Counted from the first letter of the stretch, positions 42,172 to 54,052 are shown. The stretch: 64,000 bases of DNA from Limnohabitans sp. 15K (GCF_002778285.1 NZ_NESM01000003.1:62001-126000), one strand, 5' to 3'. Numbers and translations are program-made. The notes: generated from the sequence alone by a model not told the origin.

Positions 42172-42954
42172 TTACCAGGTCGCTTCGGGGTGTGCTCGAG
42201 CGAGGCTTTGCATTTCTGCCAGAACAAAACCCAGGTGTTCCGAATGAATGCCTTGCTTGCCGGTGGGCACAAAGCCGCCATCGGCGGGACGCTGGAGCGT
42301 GGCTTCTTGCAATGCGGCGTCCACGATCTGGTTCCAGTCGTTTTGCAGAGCCGCCATGTCGATGCCGGTGCCGTTCGCTTGAGCGGCCTGCTCTTGTGGG
42401 CTGGTGCTCCAGAACTCTTGGCAATAAGGCATCCACTGATCCACTGCTGTTTGCGCTTTGGCGTGCGAGGCGTCGGTGCCGTCGCCCAGACGTACCACCC
42501 AGTCGCGCGAATGGCGCAGGTGGTAGCGAACTTCTTTGAGAGATTTGGCTGCAATGGCGGCCAGTTGCGCGTCTTTGGAGGCTTGCAATTGGTCCCACAC
42601 CAGCACCATCAAGCTGCTGTACAAAAAGTTGCGCACGATGGTGGTGGCAAAGTCTCTGTCACCTGTCGATGTGGCCACCATGAGGGGCATGTGCGGCAAT
42701 TCGCACAGGGTGTAGTTTTTGAAGTCGGGCACATCGCGGAAATACGCGAGCGTGTCTTCGGTGGCACCACCGCCTTGCAGTTCGGCCGCGTGCTGGTAAA
42801 GCATGCGGGCTTGACCGATCAGGTCGAGGCTGTTGTTGGACAGCGCGATGTCTTCTTCGAGGATGGGGCCGTGGCCACACCATTCGGCGTTGCGCTGACC
42901 GAGGATCAGTGCGTTGTCGGCCAGGTGCAGCAGGTAATCAACAGGAGCGTTCAT
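42172..42954 (-). CDS. paaC: Phenylacetyl-CoA epoxidase structural subunit PaaC
   Basis: The product is 260 aa from the ATG at 42954. A GTG at 42969 overlapping paaB is a possible alternative. It contains VDYLLHLADNALILGQRNAEWCGHGPILEEDIALSNNSLDLIGQARM and the helical ferritin-like fold. It pairs with PaaA as a non-catalytic partner subunit. Its position between paaB and paaD is canonical. Confidence 0.96.
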   Translation of the reverse strand: MNAPVDYLLHLADNALILGQRNAEWCGHGPILEEDIALSNNSLDLIGQARMLYQHAAELQGGGATEDTLAYFRDVPDFKNYTLCELPHMPLMVATSTGDRDFATTIVRNFLYSSLMVLVWDQLQASKDAQLAAIAAKSLKEVRYHLRHSRDWVVRLGDGTDASHAKAQTAVDQWMPYCQEFWSTSPQEQAAQANGTGIDMAALQNDWNQIVDAALQEATLQRPADGGFVPTGKQGIHSEHLGFVLAEMQSLARAHPEATW

Positions 42955-42965
42955 TTCAGGGTCGC

Positions 42966-43274
42966 TCACATGTGTCCGACTTCGTCGGGGATGACATAAA
43001 ACGTCGGGTGGCGGTACACCTTGTCACCGGCCGGATCGAAGAACTCGGGCTTGTCATTGGGCTCACTCGCCGAAATGCTGGCCGATGGCACGACCCAAAT
43101 GCTCACGCCTTCTTGGCGGCGGGTGTAAACATCTCGAGCCATTTGCAAAGCGTGCTCAGAGTCCGAGGCGTGCAGGCTGCCGCAGTGTTTGTGCTCCAGA
43201 CCTTGCTTGGAGCGGACAAACACTTCCCACAGGGGCCATTCTTTCAATGCGGCGGTGTTGGCAGTGGTGTTCAT
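42966..43274 (-). CDS. paaB: Phenylacetyl-CoA epoxidase subunit PaaB
   Basis: This 102-aa protein has [44 protein letters not shown] and the terminal [11 protein letters not shown]. It is a small bridging subunit that links dimers of PaaAC. The start overlaps the paaA stop (ATGA), and the end overlaps the possible GTG of paaC. Confidence 0.96.
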   Translation of the reverse strand: MNTTANTAALKEWPLWEVFVRSKQGLEHKHCGSLHASDSEHALQMARDVYTRRQEGVSIWVVPSASISASEPNDKPEFFDPAGDKVYRHPTFYVIPDEVGHM

Positions 43275-44302
43275 GCGGCCTCCTTCATTTGGCGTGTTTG
43301 TTGTTTACGGGCGTGGGCCAAGGCCGCTTCGCGCACCCAGGCGCCATCGTTCCAGGCCTTGACGCGAGCGCCCAAGCGCTCTTTGTTGCAGGGGCCGTTG
43401 CCGTTGACAGTCGCCCAGAATTCGTCCCAGTCGATCTGGCCGTAATCGTGCGCTTGGCGCGCTTCGTTCCACTTCAGATCGGGGTCGGGCAAGGTCACGC
43501 CCAGCACCTTGGCTTGAGGCACGGTGGCGTCGACAAACTTCTGACGCAGGTCGTCGTTGCTGATGCGCTTGATGCCCCAGCGCATGCCTTGTGCGCTGTT
43601 GGGACTGTCGGCGTCGGGTGGCCCGAACATGGCCAAGCATTTCCACCACCAGCGGTTCACGGCGTCCTGCACCATGGCTTTTTGCTCGGCTGTGCCTTGC
43701 ATCATCACCAAAAGGGCTTCGTAGCCTTGGCGTTGGTGGAAGCTTTCTTCCTTGCACACACGAACCATGGCACGGGCGTAGGGGCCGTACGAGCAGCGGC
43801 ACAGGGGCACCTGGTTCATGATGGCCGCGCCATCGACCAGCCAGCCGACCACGCCGACATCGGCCCAGGTCAGGGTGGGGTAGTTGAAGATGGAGCTGTA
43901 TTTGGCTTTGCCCGTGTGCAGGCCGTCCAGCATTTGGTCGCGGCTGGTGCCCAAGGTTTCGGCCGCGCTGTACAGGTACAGGCCGTGGCCGGCTTCGTCT
44001 TGCACTTTGGCGATCAAAATCGTTTTGCGCTTGAGGCTAGGCGCGCGGCTGATCCAGTTGGCTTCGGGCAGCATGCCCACAATCTCGCTGTGCGCGTGTT
44101 GGCTGATCTGGCGCACCAGGGTTTTGCGGTAGGCCTCTGGCATCCACTCGCGGGGCTCGACGCGGCCGTCAGCATCGATGCGGGCGTCAAATTGGGCTTG
44201 CAAAGCGGCGTCTTGCGCGCTCAGGGCTTTGGGCACGGCCTTCAGGCCGGCTGACTTGGCGTCTTCGGAACCGTCCGGGACGCTGAATGATTGCGTGTAC
44301 AT
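43271..44302 (-). CDS. paaA: Phenylacetyl-CoA epoxidase catalytic subunit PaaA
   Basis: The product is 343 aa from the ATG at 44302 with GGAGAA 4-9 nt upstream. It is a ferritin-like diiron oxygenase with [19 protein letters not shown] and [17 protein letters not shown], supplying Glu/His iron ligands. It epoxidises the phenylacetyl-CoA ring. It is the first gene of the operon, and a perfect 12-bp dyad lies about 58 bp upstream. Confidence 0.97.
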   Translation of the reverse strand: MYTQSFSVPDGSEDAKSAGLKAVPKALSAQDAALQAQFDARIDADGRVEPREWMPEAYRKTLVRQISQHAHSEIVGMLPEANWISRAPSLKRKTILIAKVQDEAGHGLYLYSAAETLGTSRDQMLDGLHTGKAKYSSIFNYPTLTWADVGVVGWLVDGAAIMNQVPLCRCSYGPYARAMVRVCKEESFHQRQGYEALLVMMQGTAEQKAMVQDAVNRWWWKCLAMFGPPDADSPNSAQGMRWGIKRISNDDLRQKFVDATVPQAKVLGVTLPDPDLKWNEARQAHDYGQIDWDEFWATVNGNGPCNKERLGARVKAWNDGAWVREAALAHARKQQTRQMKEAA

Positions 44303-44359
44303 GGGATTCTCCTGCGCCAAACAGGATGGAATGATCGCGGCGCAGATGCCAGTATACCC

Positions 44360-44385
44360 ATTAACCGACCGTGCGGTCGGTTAAT
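44360..44385 (-). promoter_or_regulatory. Perfect dyad operator of the paa operon
   Basis: ATTAACCGACCG and CGGTCGGTTAAT are perfect complements around TG. The layout fits a TetR-family acyl-CoA-responsive repressor such as PaaR, whose known betaproteobacterial operators look alike. The regulator gene itself is not in the window. Binding would block paaA transcription until phenylacetyl-CoA accumulates. Confidence 0.75.
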
Positions 44386-44436
44386 TTCAATGCCCCGCGC
44401 TCAGGTATTTCCCTGATGCCCATGCCCCTCAAAGCA

Positions 44437-45324
44437 TCAAGACGATTCCACCGCCCAGTTCTTGCCGGACCCACGCGCCAGGGCAGGTCCCACCATGTCC
44501 AGCGCCTTGCGGATCTGGTCTTTCAGGGTGAAGGGCGGGTTGATGACAAACATGCCGCTGGCCACTAGGCCGCCTTCGTCACCGGGACCGCGGCCAATGG
44601 CCAGTGTGGCGTTGAGCCAAGGCTTTTGCGATTGGTTGGCCAAGGTGCGCAGGCGTTTGGGCAAGTCGTGTGCTTCGGGGCGCGGGATGATCGGGTACCA
44701 GACCAGATAAGTGCCTGTAGAAAAGCGCTTGAGGTATTCCTGAATCACGTTGGCCACTTTGGCGTAATCGGATTTGATCTCGTAGCTGGGGTCGATCAAC
44801 ACCATGGCACGCTTGGAGCCAGTGGCCGAAGGCGGTGGCGGCAGGATCTTTTTGAGGGCTTCAAAGCCGTCTTCGCGGCTCACGGTCACCGTGCGTCCGG
44901 CTTCGAGTTGAGCGATGTTGGACGTCAAGGATTTGCTGTCTGTCGGGTGCAACTCGAATAAGCGCAGGCGGTCACGCGAAGCGTGGCGCATCAGTTTGTG
45001 CATCAGAAAAGGCGAGCCAGGGTAGATTTTGGCTTGCCCGTTGGGGTTGAAGCTGGCGATCTGTTCCAAGTAATCCTGGACCGGCTCGGGCAAGGTGTCG
45101 AGCTTTTCGGCGGCGGCCAAAAGCTTGAACAAGCCGTCCTCGGCTTCGGCGCCTTTTTGTGAATAATCACCGTCCAGGCGGTACAAACCGGCCCCGGCGT
45201 GGGTGTCAATCAGGGTGATGCCGGCCTCTTTTTGCATGAGGTGGCGCATGGTCGCGAGCAAGGTGATGTGTTTGAGCACATCGGCATGGTTGCCCGCGTG
45301 AAAAGCGTGTCGGTAACTGAACAT
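44437..45324 (-). CDS. rlmJ: 23S rRNA (adenine2030-N6)-methyltransferase
   Basis: The product is 295 aa from the ATG at 45324. It contains MFSYRHAFHAGNHADVLKH, LIDTHAGAGLYRL and the catalytic-type motif LIDPSYEIKSDY, and ends with a conserved VINPPFTL. It methylates A2030 of 23S rRNA. The frame is open upstream to 45447 without support. Confidence 0.94.
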   Translation of the reverse strand: MFSYRHAFHAGNHADVLKHITLLATMRHLMQKEAGITLIDTHAGAGLYRLDGDYSQKGAEAEDGLFKLLAAAEKLDTLPEPVQDYLEQIASFNPNGQAKIYPGSPFLMHKLMRHASRDRLRLFELHPTDSKSLTSNIAQLEAGRTVTVSREDGFEALKKILPPPPSATGSKRAMVLIDPSYEIKSDYAKVANVIQEYLKRFSTGTYLVWYPIIPRPEAHDLPKRLRTLANQSQKPWLNATLAIGRGPGDEGGLVASGMFVINPPFTLKDQIRKALDMVGPALARGSGKNWAVESS

Positions 45325-45368
45325 CCCTTGATGGTAACCAATTACGCCCGCAAGTCCTTGATTTTTCG

Positions 45369-45374
45369 TATAAT
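45369..45374 (+). promoter_or_regulatory. Possible -10 box of the rplM-rpsI promoter
   Basis: TATAAT occurs 148 nt before the rplM ATG, divergent from rlmJ. No clean -35 is at the right distance. The leader that follows has GC-rich pairing potential and could carry an autoregulatory L13 site, which I cannot demonstrate. Confidence 0.4.
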
Positions 45375-45521
45375 AGAAGGCTTCGCAGCGATTCAGTGGT
45401 CCCGCGGCGAAGACGCTGACTGCCGCAAGGCATTGGCAAATTCCCACCTAAGAGGCTCCCAAAAGAGGAGCACCGACCGTGGAAAAGGACCCGCCAAACC
45501 TTTCTTTTAAAGAGAAAACTC

Positions 45522-45953
45522 ATGACAACAACTTTCAGCGCAAAACCCGCTGAGGTCGTGCACGAGTGGTTTGTGATTGACGCGACCGACAAGGTCCTCG
45601 GACGAGTAGCCAGCGAAGTTGCTCTCCGTTTGCGCGGCAAACACAAGGCCATTTACACGCCTCACGTCGACACCGGTGACTTCATCGTCATCATCAATGC
45701 TGCCCAGCTCAAAGTGACTGGCACCAAGACGATCGACAAGATTTATTACCGCCATTCCGGCTACCCAGGCGGCATCACTGCCACCAACTTCCGCGACATG
45801 CAAGCCAAGCACCCTGGCCGCGCACTCGAGAAGGCTGTCAAGGGCATGTTGCCCAAGGGCCCACTCGGTTACGCCATGATCAAAAAACTCAAGGTGTACG
45901 GTGGCGCTGAGCACCCCCACACCGCCCAACAGCCTAAAGTGCTGGACATCTAA
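45522..45953 (+). CDS. rplM: 50S ribosomal protein L13
   Basis: This 143-aa protein has the expected length and motifs: [38 protein letters not shown], the [10 protein letters not shown] loop and [23 protein letters not shown] precedes the ATG. rpsI follows 11 nt downstream, the universal rplM-rpsI pair. L13 is an early 50S assembly protein. Confidence 0.98.
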   Translation: MTTTFSAKPAEVVHEWFVIDATDKVLGRVASEVALRLRGKHKAIYTPHVDTGDFIVIINAAQLKVTGTKTIDKIYYRHSGYPGGITATNFRDMQAKHPGRALEKAVKGMLPKGPLGYAMIKKLKVYGGAEHPHTAQQPKVLDI

Positions 45954-45964
45954 GGAGCCTTGAG

Positions 45965-46357
45965 ATGATTGGTGAATGGAACAATGGCACAGGCCGTCGC
46001 AAATCCAGCGTCGCCCGCGTGTTTCTGAAAAAAGGCACAGGCAAGATCACGGTCAACGGCAAGGACATCCAAGCCTACTTCGGCCGCGAGACTTCGATCA
46101 TGATCGCCAAGCAACCCCTCATGTTGACCAACCATGCCGAAACTTTCGACATCATGATCAACGTGCACGGCGGTGGCGAATCCGGTCAAGCCGGCGCATC
46201 GCGCCACGGCATCACCCGCGCCCTGATTGACTACGACGCTTCGCTCAAGCCTGTGCTGAGCCAAGCTGGTTTTGTCACCCGTGACGCCCGTGAAGTCGAA
46301 CGTAAAAAGGTCGGCTTCCACTCAGCCCGCCGTCGCAAGCAGTTCTCCAAGCGTTAA
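45965..46357 (+). CDS. rpsI: 30S ribosomal protein S9
   Basis: This 130-aa protein has [19 protein letters not shown] near the start, [19 protein letters not shown] in the core and the C-terminal RRRKQFSKR that reaches the ribosomal P site. It is cotranscribed with rplM. A terminator at 46378 follows. Confidence 0.98.
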   Translation: MIGEWNNGTGRRKSSVARVFLKKGTGKITVNGKDIQAYFGRETSIMIAKQPLMLTNHAETFDIMINVHGGGESGQAGASRHGITRALIDYDASLKPVLSQAGFVTRDAREVERKKVGFHSARRRKQFSKR

Positions 46358-46377
46358 TCCGCTTTTTCTGCTTCGTC

Positions 46378-46412
46378 AAAAAGCCGCATTGGTTCGCCAA
46401 GGCGGCTTTTTT
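46378..46412 (+). terminator. Terminator after rpsI
   Basis: AAAAAGCCGC pairs with GCGGCTTTTT around an inner TTGG-TTCG-CCAA hairpin and is followed by TTTTG. A strong intrinsic terminator for the ribosomal operon. Confidence 0.88.
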
Positions 46413-46514
46413 GTTTTTGGCGCGCTTTGTTTGGTTCTCCTTAGTGGCCAGACAAAGTCCATGTGCGCAGTAGCGTTACTGAGGCCGACAGGCTTTAATT
46501 CCCGACCAGCGCGC

Positions 46515-46520
46515 TATACT
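46515..46520 (+). promoter_or_regulatory. Likely -10 box of erpA
   Basis: TATACT lies 26 nt before the erpA ATG, giving a short leader. No convincing -35 hexamer is seen. Confidence 0.45.
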
Positions 46521-46546
46521 ATTTAGCATTGAACCGGAGAAATACC

Positions 46547-46912
46547 ATGAGCGCTCTTGCTGAAAACATCCAGACCGAAATGCCCGCACCGATTGTCTTC
46601 ACCGACAGCGCGGCCGCCAAAGTGGCCGACCTGATCGCCGAAGAGGGCAACCCCGAACTCAAACTGCGCGTGTTTGTGCAGGGTGGTGGTTGTTCAGGCT
46701 TCCAATATGGCTTCACCTTCGATGAAATCACCAACGAAGACGACACCACCATGAGCAAAAATGGCGTGTCTTTGCTGATCGATGCCATGAGCTACCAGTA
46801 CCTGATCGGCGCAGAGATCGATTACAAAGAAGACTTGCAAGGCGCTCAGTTCGTGATCAAGAACCCGAACGCCACATCCACCTGTGGTTGCGGTTCGTCT
46901 TTTTCGACCTGA
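46547..46912 (+). CDS. erpA: Iron-sulfur cluster insertion protein ErpA
   Basis: The product is 121 aa from the ATG at 46547 with GGAGA upstream. A-type Fe-S carrier motifs are [18 protein letters not shown] and [10 protein letters not shown], which give the three ligand cysteines. It delivers clusters to target enzymes. Confidence 0.97.
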   Translation: MSALAENIQTEMPAPIVFTDSAAAKVADLIAEEGNPELKLRVFVQGGGCSGFQYGFTFDEITNEDDTTMSKNGVSLLIDAMSYQYLIGAEIDYKEDLQGAQFVIKNPNATSTCGCGSSFST

Positions 46913-46945
46913 TCGATGGGCACGGCGAGCGGTGCTCGCCACACA

Positions 46946-48085
46946 TCAACGGGGGTAAATGGCCCCCAAGACACGGGCGCCTTGGGCGCCCGTGACGCTT
47001 GGCAAGCTCGATGTTTCACGCCTCAGGGTTTTGGCGGCCAGCCAGGCAAAGGCGGCGGCCTCAACCTGCAGAGGGGGTAAGCCCCGCAACTCGCTGCTGA
47101 GCACTTGCACACCGGGCGAGTGGTGACCCAGGCGCTGCATGAGCTGTCCATTCAAAGCCCCGCCCCCACACACAATCAACTCGCGTGCCTCAGGCGCGTG
47201 CCGCTGCACGTCATGCGCACAGGCCATGGCTGTGAATTCGGTCAAGGTGGCCTGAACGTCTTGAGGCTGCAGGGTGTATGAGGGCAATCGTGCTTGAAGC
47301 CAAGACGGGTTGAAAAGATCGCGCCCCGTACTTTTGGGGGGCGATCGCTGCAAAAAGGCTTCGGCCATCAGGGTCGTCAACAAATCGGGGATAACACGTC
47401 CTGTTGCCGACCAAGCACCGTTGTCGTCATAGGGTGCGCCGGTGTGGGTAGTGCACCAATGGTCCATGAGTGCGTTGCCTGGTCCGCAGTCCCAGCCGAG
47501 AACAGAACCATCTGGCCGAATCACGCTCAGGTTGGAGATGCCGCCGATGTTGAGCACGGCCACGCAAGAGGCAGTGTTGCCAAAAACACCTTGGTGAAAG
47601 GCGGGCACCAAGGGCGCACCTTGACCGCCTGCTGCCAGATCGCGGTTGCGAAAATCAGCCACGACGTCGATGTCCGTCAACTCGGCCAACAAAGAGGGGT
47701 TGATCAGTTGAAGTGTGTAGCCCACGGGTGCGCGTTCAAGGGCGGCGTTGCCATCGAATTCCAAAGGGCGGTGCCGCACGGTTTGACCATGGGCACCCAA
47801 GGCTGCGATGTCTTGGGCTTGCAAGCCACTGGATGCCAGCAACGCGTGTACAACCTGGGCGTAATGCCGTGCGATTTGGTTACCCGCCAGTGCACTGCGG
47901 TGCAACTCATCGGCGCCACTTTGGTTGAGGGCCATGAGCTCGGCTTTGAAGGGTGCGTCGAAAGCGGCAAAGGCATGGGCCTGAACGGCCAATTGCCCTT
48001 GAGGGGTGATGCGCGCCAGCACGCCATCCACGCCATCCAAAGAGGTGCCAGACATCAGGCCGATGAAGTATTGGGGCGAGGACAT
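46946..48085 (-). CDS. anmK: Anhydro-N-acetylmuramic acid kinase
   Basis: This 379-aa protein has IGLMSGTSLDGVDGVLA, DFRNRDLAAGGQGAPLVPAFH and VLNIGGISNLSVI, then LGWDCGPGNALMD. It phosphorylates anhMurNAc during cell-wall recycling. It lies downstream of an M23 peptidase, separated by a terminator. Confidence 0.96.
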   Translation of the reverse strand: MSSPQYFIGLMSGTSLDGVDGVLARITPQGQLAVQAHAFAAFDAPFKAELMALNQSGADELHRSALAGNQIARHYAQVVHALLASSGLQAQDIAALGAHGQTVRHRPLEFDGNAALERAPVGYTLQLINPSLLAELTDIDVVADFRNRDLAAGGQGAPLVPAFHQGVFGNTASCVAVLNIGGISNLSVIRPDGSVLGWDCGPGNALMDHWCTTHTGAPYDDNGAWSATGRVIPDLLTTLMAEAFLQRSPPKSTGRDLFNPSWLQARLPSYTLQPQDVQATLTEFTAMACAHDVQRHAPEARELIVCGGGALNGQLMQRLGHHSPGVQVLSSELRGLPPLQVEAAAFAWLAAKTLRRETSSLPSVTGAQGARVLGAIYPR

Positions 48086-48153
48086 ATGGGAGAAGGCGCT
48101 AGGACTGTGGTCGGGGTTCAGTGGGGTGCACTGACATGGGCGGACCGTGCATC

Positions 48154-48175
48154 AAAAAAGGGCCTTGCGGCCCTT
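48154..48175 (-). terminator. Terminator between M23 peptidase and anmK
   Basis: On the minus strand, AAGGGCC-GCAA-GGCCCTT is a perfect 7-bp stem followed by T residues, 6 nt after the peptidase stop. anmK is therefore likely to have its own promoter. Confidence 0.85.
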
Positions 48176-48180
48176 GTGGA

Positions 48181-49680
48181 TCACTGAACGTTGCCTTCTC
48201 GCATTTGCGCCGCGGCTTGCAATTGTGATCGGGCTTGGGTTGCAGTCGTTTTGAACCGAGCCATCGCGGTTGGGCTGAGCGGCACACTTTGCGCCTGTTG
48301 AATCACTTTTTGAGGGTCAACGTGGGTGCCGTTGACACGGAACTCAAAATGCAGGTGAGGGCCTGTGGACCAACCTGTCGAGCCAACCGCGCCAATGGTT
48401 TGCCCCTTTTGAACCGACTGGCCTTTGCGAACCTGAATGCGGCTGAGGTGGGCGTAAACGGTGGAGTGGTTGTTGCCATGGCGAACGATGACCGTATTGC
48501 CGTAGCCGCCTTGGACGCCCGCAAATTCGACCACACCGTCACCGACCGTTTGTGCGGGCGTGCCGGTGGGGGCTGCGTAGTCCACGCCCAAGTGCGCTTT
48601 CATGGTTTGAAAGATGGGGTGAAGGCGCATGGCAAAACCACTGGTTTTGCGCGAGAAAGCCACAGGGGCCGCCAAGTAAGTGCGGCTGAGGGTTTTGCCA
48701 TCGAGGCTGTAGTAATTGCCTTTTTGACCGGGCTCTTCGTGCCAAACGGCTTCGTAAGATTTGTTGCCGTTGTTGAACTCGGCGGTCAAAACGCGGCCAG
48801 TGCGAATCGGCTCACCATCGGCTTCCAGAACTTCGTAAACCACGGCAAAACGAGCGCCTTTCCGCAAGGTGCGGTGAAAGTCGATCTGGTTGGAGAAAAT
48901 CTGCGTCAGTTGTCCCACAATGGCGTCTGGCAGACGCGCCTCGTCGGCTGCGTCGTACAGCGAGCTGGCCACTGTGCCACCTGTCATCCGCAGACTGGTG
49001 TTCATGGGCGAGGTTTCCAAAGCCGCTTGCAGCCCTTTGTCCGTGCGTTTGATGGCCAGGCGCTGGAAGAACGTATCGCTTTCGTTGTTGAGCCAACGAA
49101 CATGCAATTGGCTCAAGCGTTCTTGGCTGTCTGCCTCGGCGACCACAGAGCGGCCTGCTTGTTTGAGGGCCTGTTTGGCCAAAGGGTTTTTGCGCAAAAA
49201 GGCTGCAGCGTCCGGGTCCACCATCCCCAGACGGCGCAGCAGGCTCTCGGGGGTATCGGTCGATCGTGTGCTGTCTGTGCGCGTCAGGCGAATATTGACC
49301 AGGTCGAGCGCTTGGGCTTGGGCTTGTAAAGAGGGCGATTCAACAGGGACGGTCACTGTGACAACGGGTTGAGCAGAAATGTCGGGTCCCAAATTGGCTA
49401 TGGCGAAAGCCCCACCGCCACCAGCCAACAAAACCGAAGCCAGAGTGGCGCTGATGGTTTTAGGGTGGCGCTTGAGCCAGCGGGTGCATGACTGAAGTGC
49501 CGATGTGAGCTGGGGGTGCTGACCATCCAGCCAAGCCAGCAGGCGCTGTGCGCCCAGCAACACCGCGCCCAGTGCGGCAGTGCACAGGAACAAGAAGCCG
49601 ACTAAAAAAGAAACCAAGCGAGCTTGGAGTGAAGCGAAAAATGACATCAATTTGAGCGGGGTTTCGTGACGCGTTTTCAT
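48181..49680 (-). CDS. M23-family peptidoglycan endopeptidase (MepM-like)
   Basis: This 499-aa protein has an N-terminal hydrophobic segment (LVSFLVGFLFLCTAALGAVLL) and a second hydrophobic stretch (ISATLASVLLAGGGGAFAIA). A periplasmic coiled region with an OapA/LysM-like part (~150-320) follows, then a LytM domain with HLGVDYAAPTGTPA and HLHFEFRVNGTHVDP zinc-ligand motifs. It would cut peptide cross-bridges during cell-wall growth. It is divergent from tyrS. Confidence 0.9.
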   Translation of the reverse strand: MKTRHETPLKLMSFFASLQARLVSFLVGFLFLCTAALGAVLLGAQRLLAWLDGQHPQLTSALQSCTRWLKRHPKTISATLASVLLAGGGGAFAIANLGPDISAQPVVTVTVPVESPSLQAQAQALDLVNIRLTRTDSTRSTDTPESLLRRLGMVDPDAAAFLRKNPLAKQALKQAGRSVVAEADSQERLSQLHVRWLNNESDTFFQRLAIKRTDKGLQAALETSPMNTSLRMTGGTVASSLYDAADEARLPDAIVGQLTQIFSNQIDFHRTLRKGARFAVVYEVLEADGEPIRTGRVLTAEFNNGNKSYEAVWHEEPGQKGNYYSLDGKTLSRTYLAAPVAFSRKTSGFAMRLHPIFQTMKAHLGVDYAAPTGTPAQTVGDGVVEFAGVQGGYGNTVIVRHGNNHSTVYAHLSRIQVRKGQSVQKGQTIGAVGSTGWSTGPHLHFEFRVNGTHVDPQKVIQQAQSVPLSPTAMARFKTTATQARSQLQAAAQMREGNVQ

Positions 49681-49791
49681 CTTGGAAAACTGTTCACGAG
49701 GTTCACAGTCAAGCCGCCCCTAAAATGAGCGACTTGGAAATATCGGACCATTGTACCGGTCTATGGCCATTTGACTTTAGAAAAAACCCTT

Positions 49792-51024
49792 ATGAATCAA
49801 GCGCTTGTTACAAAATTTCCCGTGACGGACAAGACCCTGGAGGCGATGGAGGTCACTTTGCGAGGGTGTGATGAGCTGATTCCCAAAGAAGATTGGCTGC
49901 AAAAACTGGCCAAATCAGAGGCTACCGGGGTGCCTTTGCGCATCAAGCTGGGCTTGGACCCCACAGCGCCCGACATCCACATTGGCCACACGGTGGTCCT
50001 GAACAAGATGCGCCAGTTGCAAGATTTGGGGCACCAGGTGATCTTTTTGATCGGCGATTTCACCAGTTTGATTGGTGATCCGTCCGGTCGCAACAGCACC
50101 CGTCCGCCGCTCACGCCCGAGCAAATCAAGCTCAATGCCGAAACTTATTACAAGCAGGCCAGCATGGTGCTGGACCCCGCCAAAACCGAAATTCGCTACA
50201 ACAGTGAGTGGTCGCTACCGCTGGGTTCCATGGGCATGATCCAGTTGGCCTCCAAATACACGGTGGCCCGGATGATGGAGCGCAACGACTTTCATGACCG
50301 GTTCAAGGCCGGCACACCCATCAGCGTGCACGAGTTTTTGTACCCCCTGATGCAGGGTTATGACTCGGTGGCGCTCAAATCAGACTTGGAACTGGGAGGC
50401 ACCGACCAAAAGTTCAACCTGCTGATGGGCCGTCACCTGCAAGCCGAATATGGCCAAGAGCAGCAATGCATCTTGACCATGCCCCTGCTGGAAGGCCTGG
50501 ACGGTGTGGACAAGATGTCCAAGTCCAAGAACAACTACATCGGCATCGCCGAAGAGCCCAACACCATGTTTGCCAAGGTGCTGAGCATTTCCGATGTGTT
50601 GATGTGGCGCTGGTTCACCTTGCTGTCCTTCAAGTCCATGGCCGAGATCGAGGCGCTGAAGAAGGAAGTCGAAGGGGGCCGCAACCCCAAAGACGCCAAA
50701 GTGATGCTGGCCAAGGAAATCACGGCACGTTTTCACAGCGCAGCCGCTGCCGATGCGGCCGAGCAGGATTTCATCAACCGCAGCAAGGGCGGCGTGCCCG
50801 ATGACATTCCAGAAGTGACTTTGTCAGGCGCGCCCTTGGGAATTGGCGCTGTGCTCAAGGCAGCCGGACTGGCCCCCTCGACCACCGAAGCCGGGCGTTT
50901 GGTTGACGGCGGCGGTGTGCGCATCGACTCCAGCGTGGTCAGTGACAAGGGCTTGAAACTCGAAGCGGGCACGTACGTGGTGCAAGTCGGTAAGCGCAAG
51001 TTTGCCAAGGTCACGCTGGCTTGA
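49792..51024 (+). CDS. tyrS: Tyrosyl-tRNA synthetase
   Basis: The product is about 410 aa from the ATG at 49792. A TTG seven codons upstream is less likely. HIGH motif HIGHT is in [20 protein letters not shown] is present in [14 protein letters not shown], and a C-terminal S4-like domain ends [10 protein letters not shown]. It charges tRNA-Tyr. Dtd lies nearby at 51997. Confidence 0.96.
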   Translation: MNQALVTKFPVTDKTLEAMEVTLRGCDELIPKEDWLQKLAKSEATGVPLRIKLGLDPTAPDIHIGHTVVLNKMRQLQDLGHQVIFLIGDFTSLIGDPSGRNSTRPPLTPEQIKLNAETYYKQASMVLDPAKTEIRYNSEWSLPLGSMGMIQLASKYTVARMMERNDFHDRFKAGTPISVHEFLYPLMQGYDSVALKSDLELGGTDQKFNLLMGRHLQAEYGQEQQCILTMPLLEGLDGVDKMSKSKNNYIGIAEEPNTMFAKVLSISDVLMWRWFTLLSFKSMAEIEALKKEVEGGRNPKDAKVMLAKEITARFHSAAAADAAEQDFINRSKGGVPDDIPEVTLSGAPLGIGAVLKAAGLAPSTTEAGRLVDGGGVRIDSSVVSDKGLKLEAGTYVVQVGKRKFAKVTLA

Positions 51025-51073
51025 GCGGGGTCTGGCGCACGGACATGTCTTTTACCGAGGGTATGCTGACCCT

Positions 51074-52000
51074 ATGAAAAACTTTGATTCGTGGATGACG
51101 CCCAAACGCATGCTCTGGGCTTCGGTGGTGGTGGCGATGGTCACCATCGGTCTGAAAACCTTGGCTTGGTGGTTGACCGACTCGGTGGGTTTGCTGTCTG
51201 ACGCGATGGAATCCGTGGTCAATTTGGCCAGTGCCATTTTTGGTTTGATGATGGTCACCGTGGCCGCCATGCCAGCCGACGACGAGCACCCCTATGGGCA
51301 CCACAAAGCCGAGTATTTTTCTTCGGGCTTTGAGGGCATTTTGATTGTGGTGGCCGCTTTGGGCATCATTTGGGCGGCGGCGCACCGGGTGTTTGACCCT
51401 CAGCCCATCGAGCAAGTCGGATTGGGCTTGGCTTTGTCGGTGGGCAGTTCTGCCCTGAACGGCTTGCTGGCTTGGCTGATGTTTCGCGCCGCTAAACAGC
51501 ACCGCTCGCTGGCGCTGGAGGCCGATGCACGGCACTTGGTGACCGACGTCTGGACTTCTGCTGGTGTGGTCATCGGCATTGGCCTGGTGAGCGTGACGGG
51601 TTGGTTGTGGCTGGACGCGGTGGTGGCGATTGCCGTTGCGCTGAATATTTTGAAAGAAGGCTGGCACCTGATCTGGTTGTCTTCACAAGGCCTGATGGAC
51701 GAGGCCCTGGAGCCCGAAGTCTTGGTCGATGTGCAAAAGGTTCTGGACGGTTTTGCCCACCAGCGCGGCGAGACCGAAATCATCCGCTTTGACCACCTGC
51801 ACACCCGCAAAGCCGGGCAGCGCCGTTTTGTGGATGTGCACATGCACATGCCCGCCAGTTGGACCTTGGGCAGAGCTGCGGCTTTGCGCGGCAGTGTCGA
51901 GCAAGCCCTGATGAGCGAAGTACCCGGTTTGCGCGCCACCATTCAGCTATTGCCCAGCGATGTCGAGGTGCACTTCAACGATGCCAGGGATCTGAAATGA
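51074..52000 (+). CDS. Cation diffusion facilitator family transporter
   Basis: The product is 308 aa from the ATG at 51074. About six membrane segments carry the CDF metal sites ([46 protein letters not shown]). A C-terminal cytoplasmic domain ([22 protein letters not shown]) follows. It exports divalent metals such as Zn or Fe. The stop overlaps the dtd start (ATGA). Confidence 0.93.
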   Translation: MKNFDSWMTPKRMLWASVVVAMVTIGLKTLAWWLTDSVGLLSDAMESVVNLASAIFGLMMVTVAAMPADDEHPYGHHKAEYFSSGFEGILIVVAALGIIWAAAHRVFDPQPIEQVGLGLALSVGSSALNGLLAWLMFRAAKQHRSLALEADARHLVTDVWTSAGVVIGIGLVSVTGWLWLDAVVAIAVALNILKEGWHLIWLSSQGLMDEALEPEVLVDVQKVLDGFAHQRGETEIIRFDHLHTRKAGQRRFVDVHMHMPASWTLGRAAALRGSVEQALMSEVPGLRATIQLLPSDVEVHFNDARDLK

Positions 52001-52440
52001 TCGCCGTGTTGCAACGGGTGATCGAAGCCAGTGTGCGGGTCGATGGCGAGGTGATTGGCCAAATCGGCACTGGCTTGTTGGTGCTGCTGTGCGCCGAAAA
52101 AGGCGACACCGAGGCGGTAGCCGACAAAATGCTGGCCAAGATGCTGAAGCTGCGCATCTTCAGCGACAACGCAGGCAAGATGAACTTGAGCGTGCAAGAC
52201 GTGGCGGGTGGCCTTCTGTTGGTGAGCCAGTTCACGCTGGCGGCCGATGTGTCTTCGGGCACGCGCCCGGGGTTTTCAGGTGCCGCAGCGCCGGACGATG
52301 CCCGCCGTCTTTATGACTATTTTGTGGCCCAGGCACAAAAAGCCCACCCTGTGGTGCAAACAGGCCGCTTTGCCGCCGACATGAAAGTGGCGCTGGTCAA
52401 CGATGGACCGATCACGATTCCGATGCGCATGACGGCTTGA
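51997..52440 (+). CDS. dtd: D-aminoacyl-tRNA deacylase
   Basis: This 147-aa protein has [18 protein letters not shown], the catalytic [17 protein letters not shown] and the cis-proline motif NDGPITIPM near the end. It removes D-amino acids mischarged to tRNA, fitting the tyrS context. The ATG is in the overlap with the CDF stop. Confidence 0.96.
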   Translation: MIAVLQRVIEASVRVDGEVIGQIGTGLLVLLCAEKGDTEAVADKMLAKMLKLRIFSDNAGKMNLSVQDVAGGLLLVSQFTLAADVSSGTRPGFSGAAAPDDARRLYDYFVAQAQKAHPVVQTGRFAADMKVALVNDGPITIPMRMTA

Positions 52441-52477
52441 GTCTGAGGTGAGGGCGTTGGCCGCCGATAATCGGGGC

Positions 52478-53899
<1,422 letters not shown>

Positions 53900-53943
53900 C
53901 GTTTTTGCCTTTTGTTGGGGCAGGGTGTGCCTTTCGCTTGGGC

Positions 53944-54019
53944 GGTGTGTGAGGGGATGCGGCGGGTTCCTCATGACGGGGTACCGAAAATCGTCACCCG
54001 CCGCATCCCCTCACACACC
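53944..54019 (+). terminator. Long hairpin H1 downstream of dbpA
   Basis: A perfect 24-bp stem (GGTGTGTGAGGGGATGCGGC... against its complement ending CCTCACACACC) encloses a 28-nt loop (53968-53995) that begins TCCTCATGACGGGG. The loop is identical, read on the opposite strand, to that of the hairpin at 54127-54204, while the stems are unrelated. No T-run follows on the + strand, so this is not a textbook terminator. It probably works at the RNA 3' end or as a protein- or element-recognised structure. Confidence 0.8.
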
Positions 54020-54052
54020 TGAGTGGTTATTTGGGCGAGAGACGCGCTGTTA

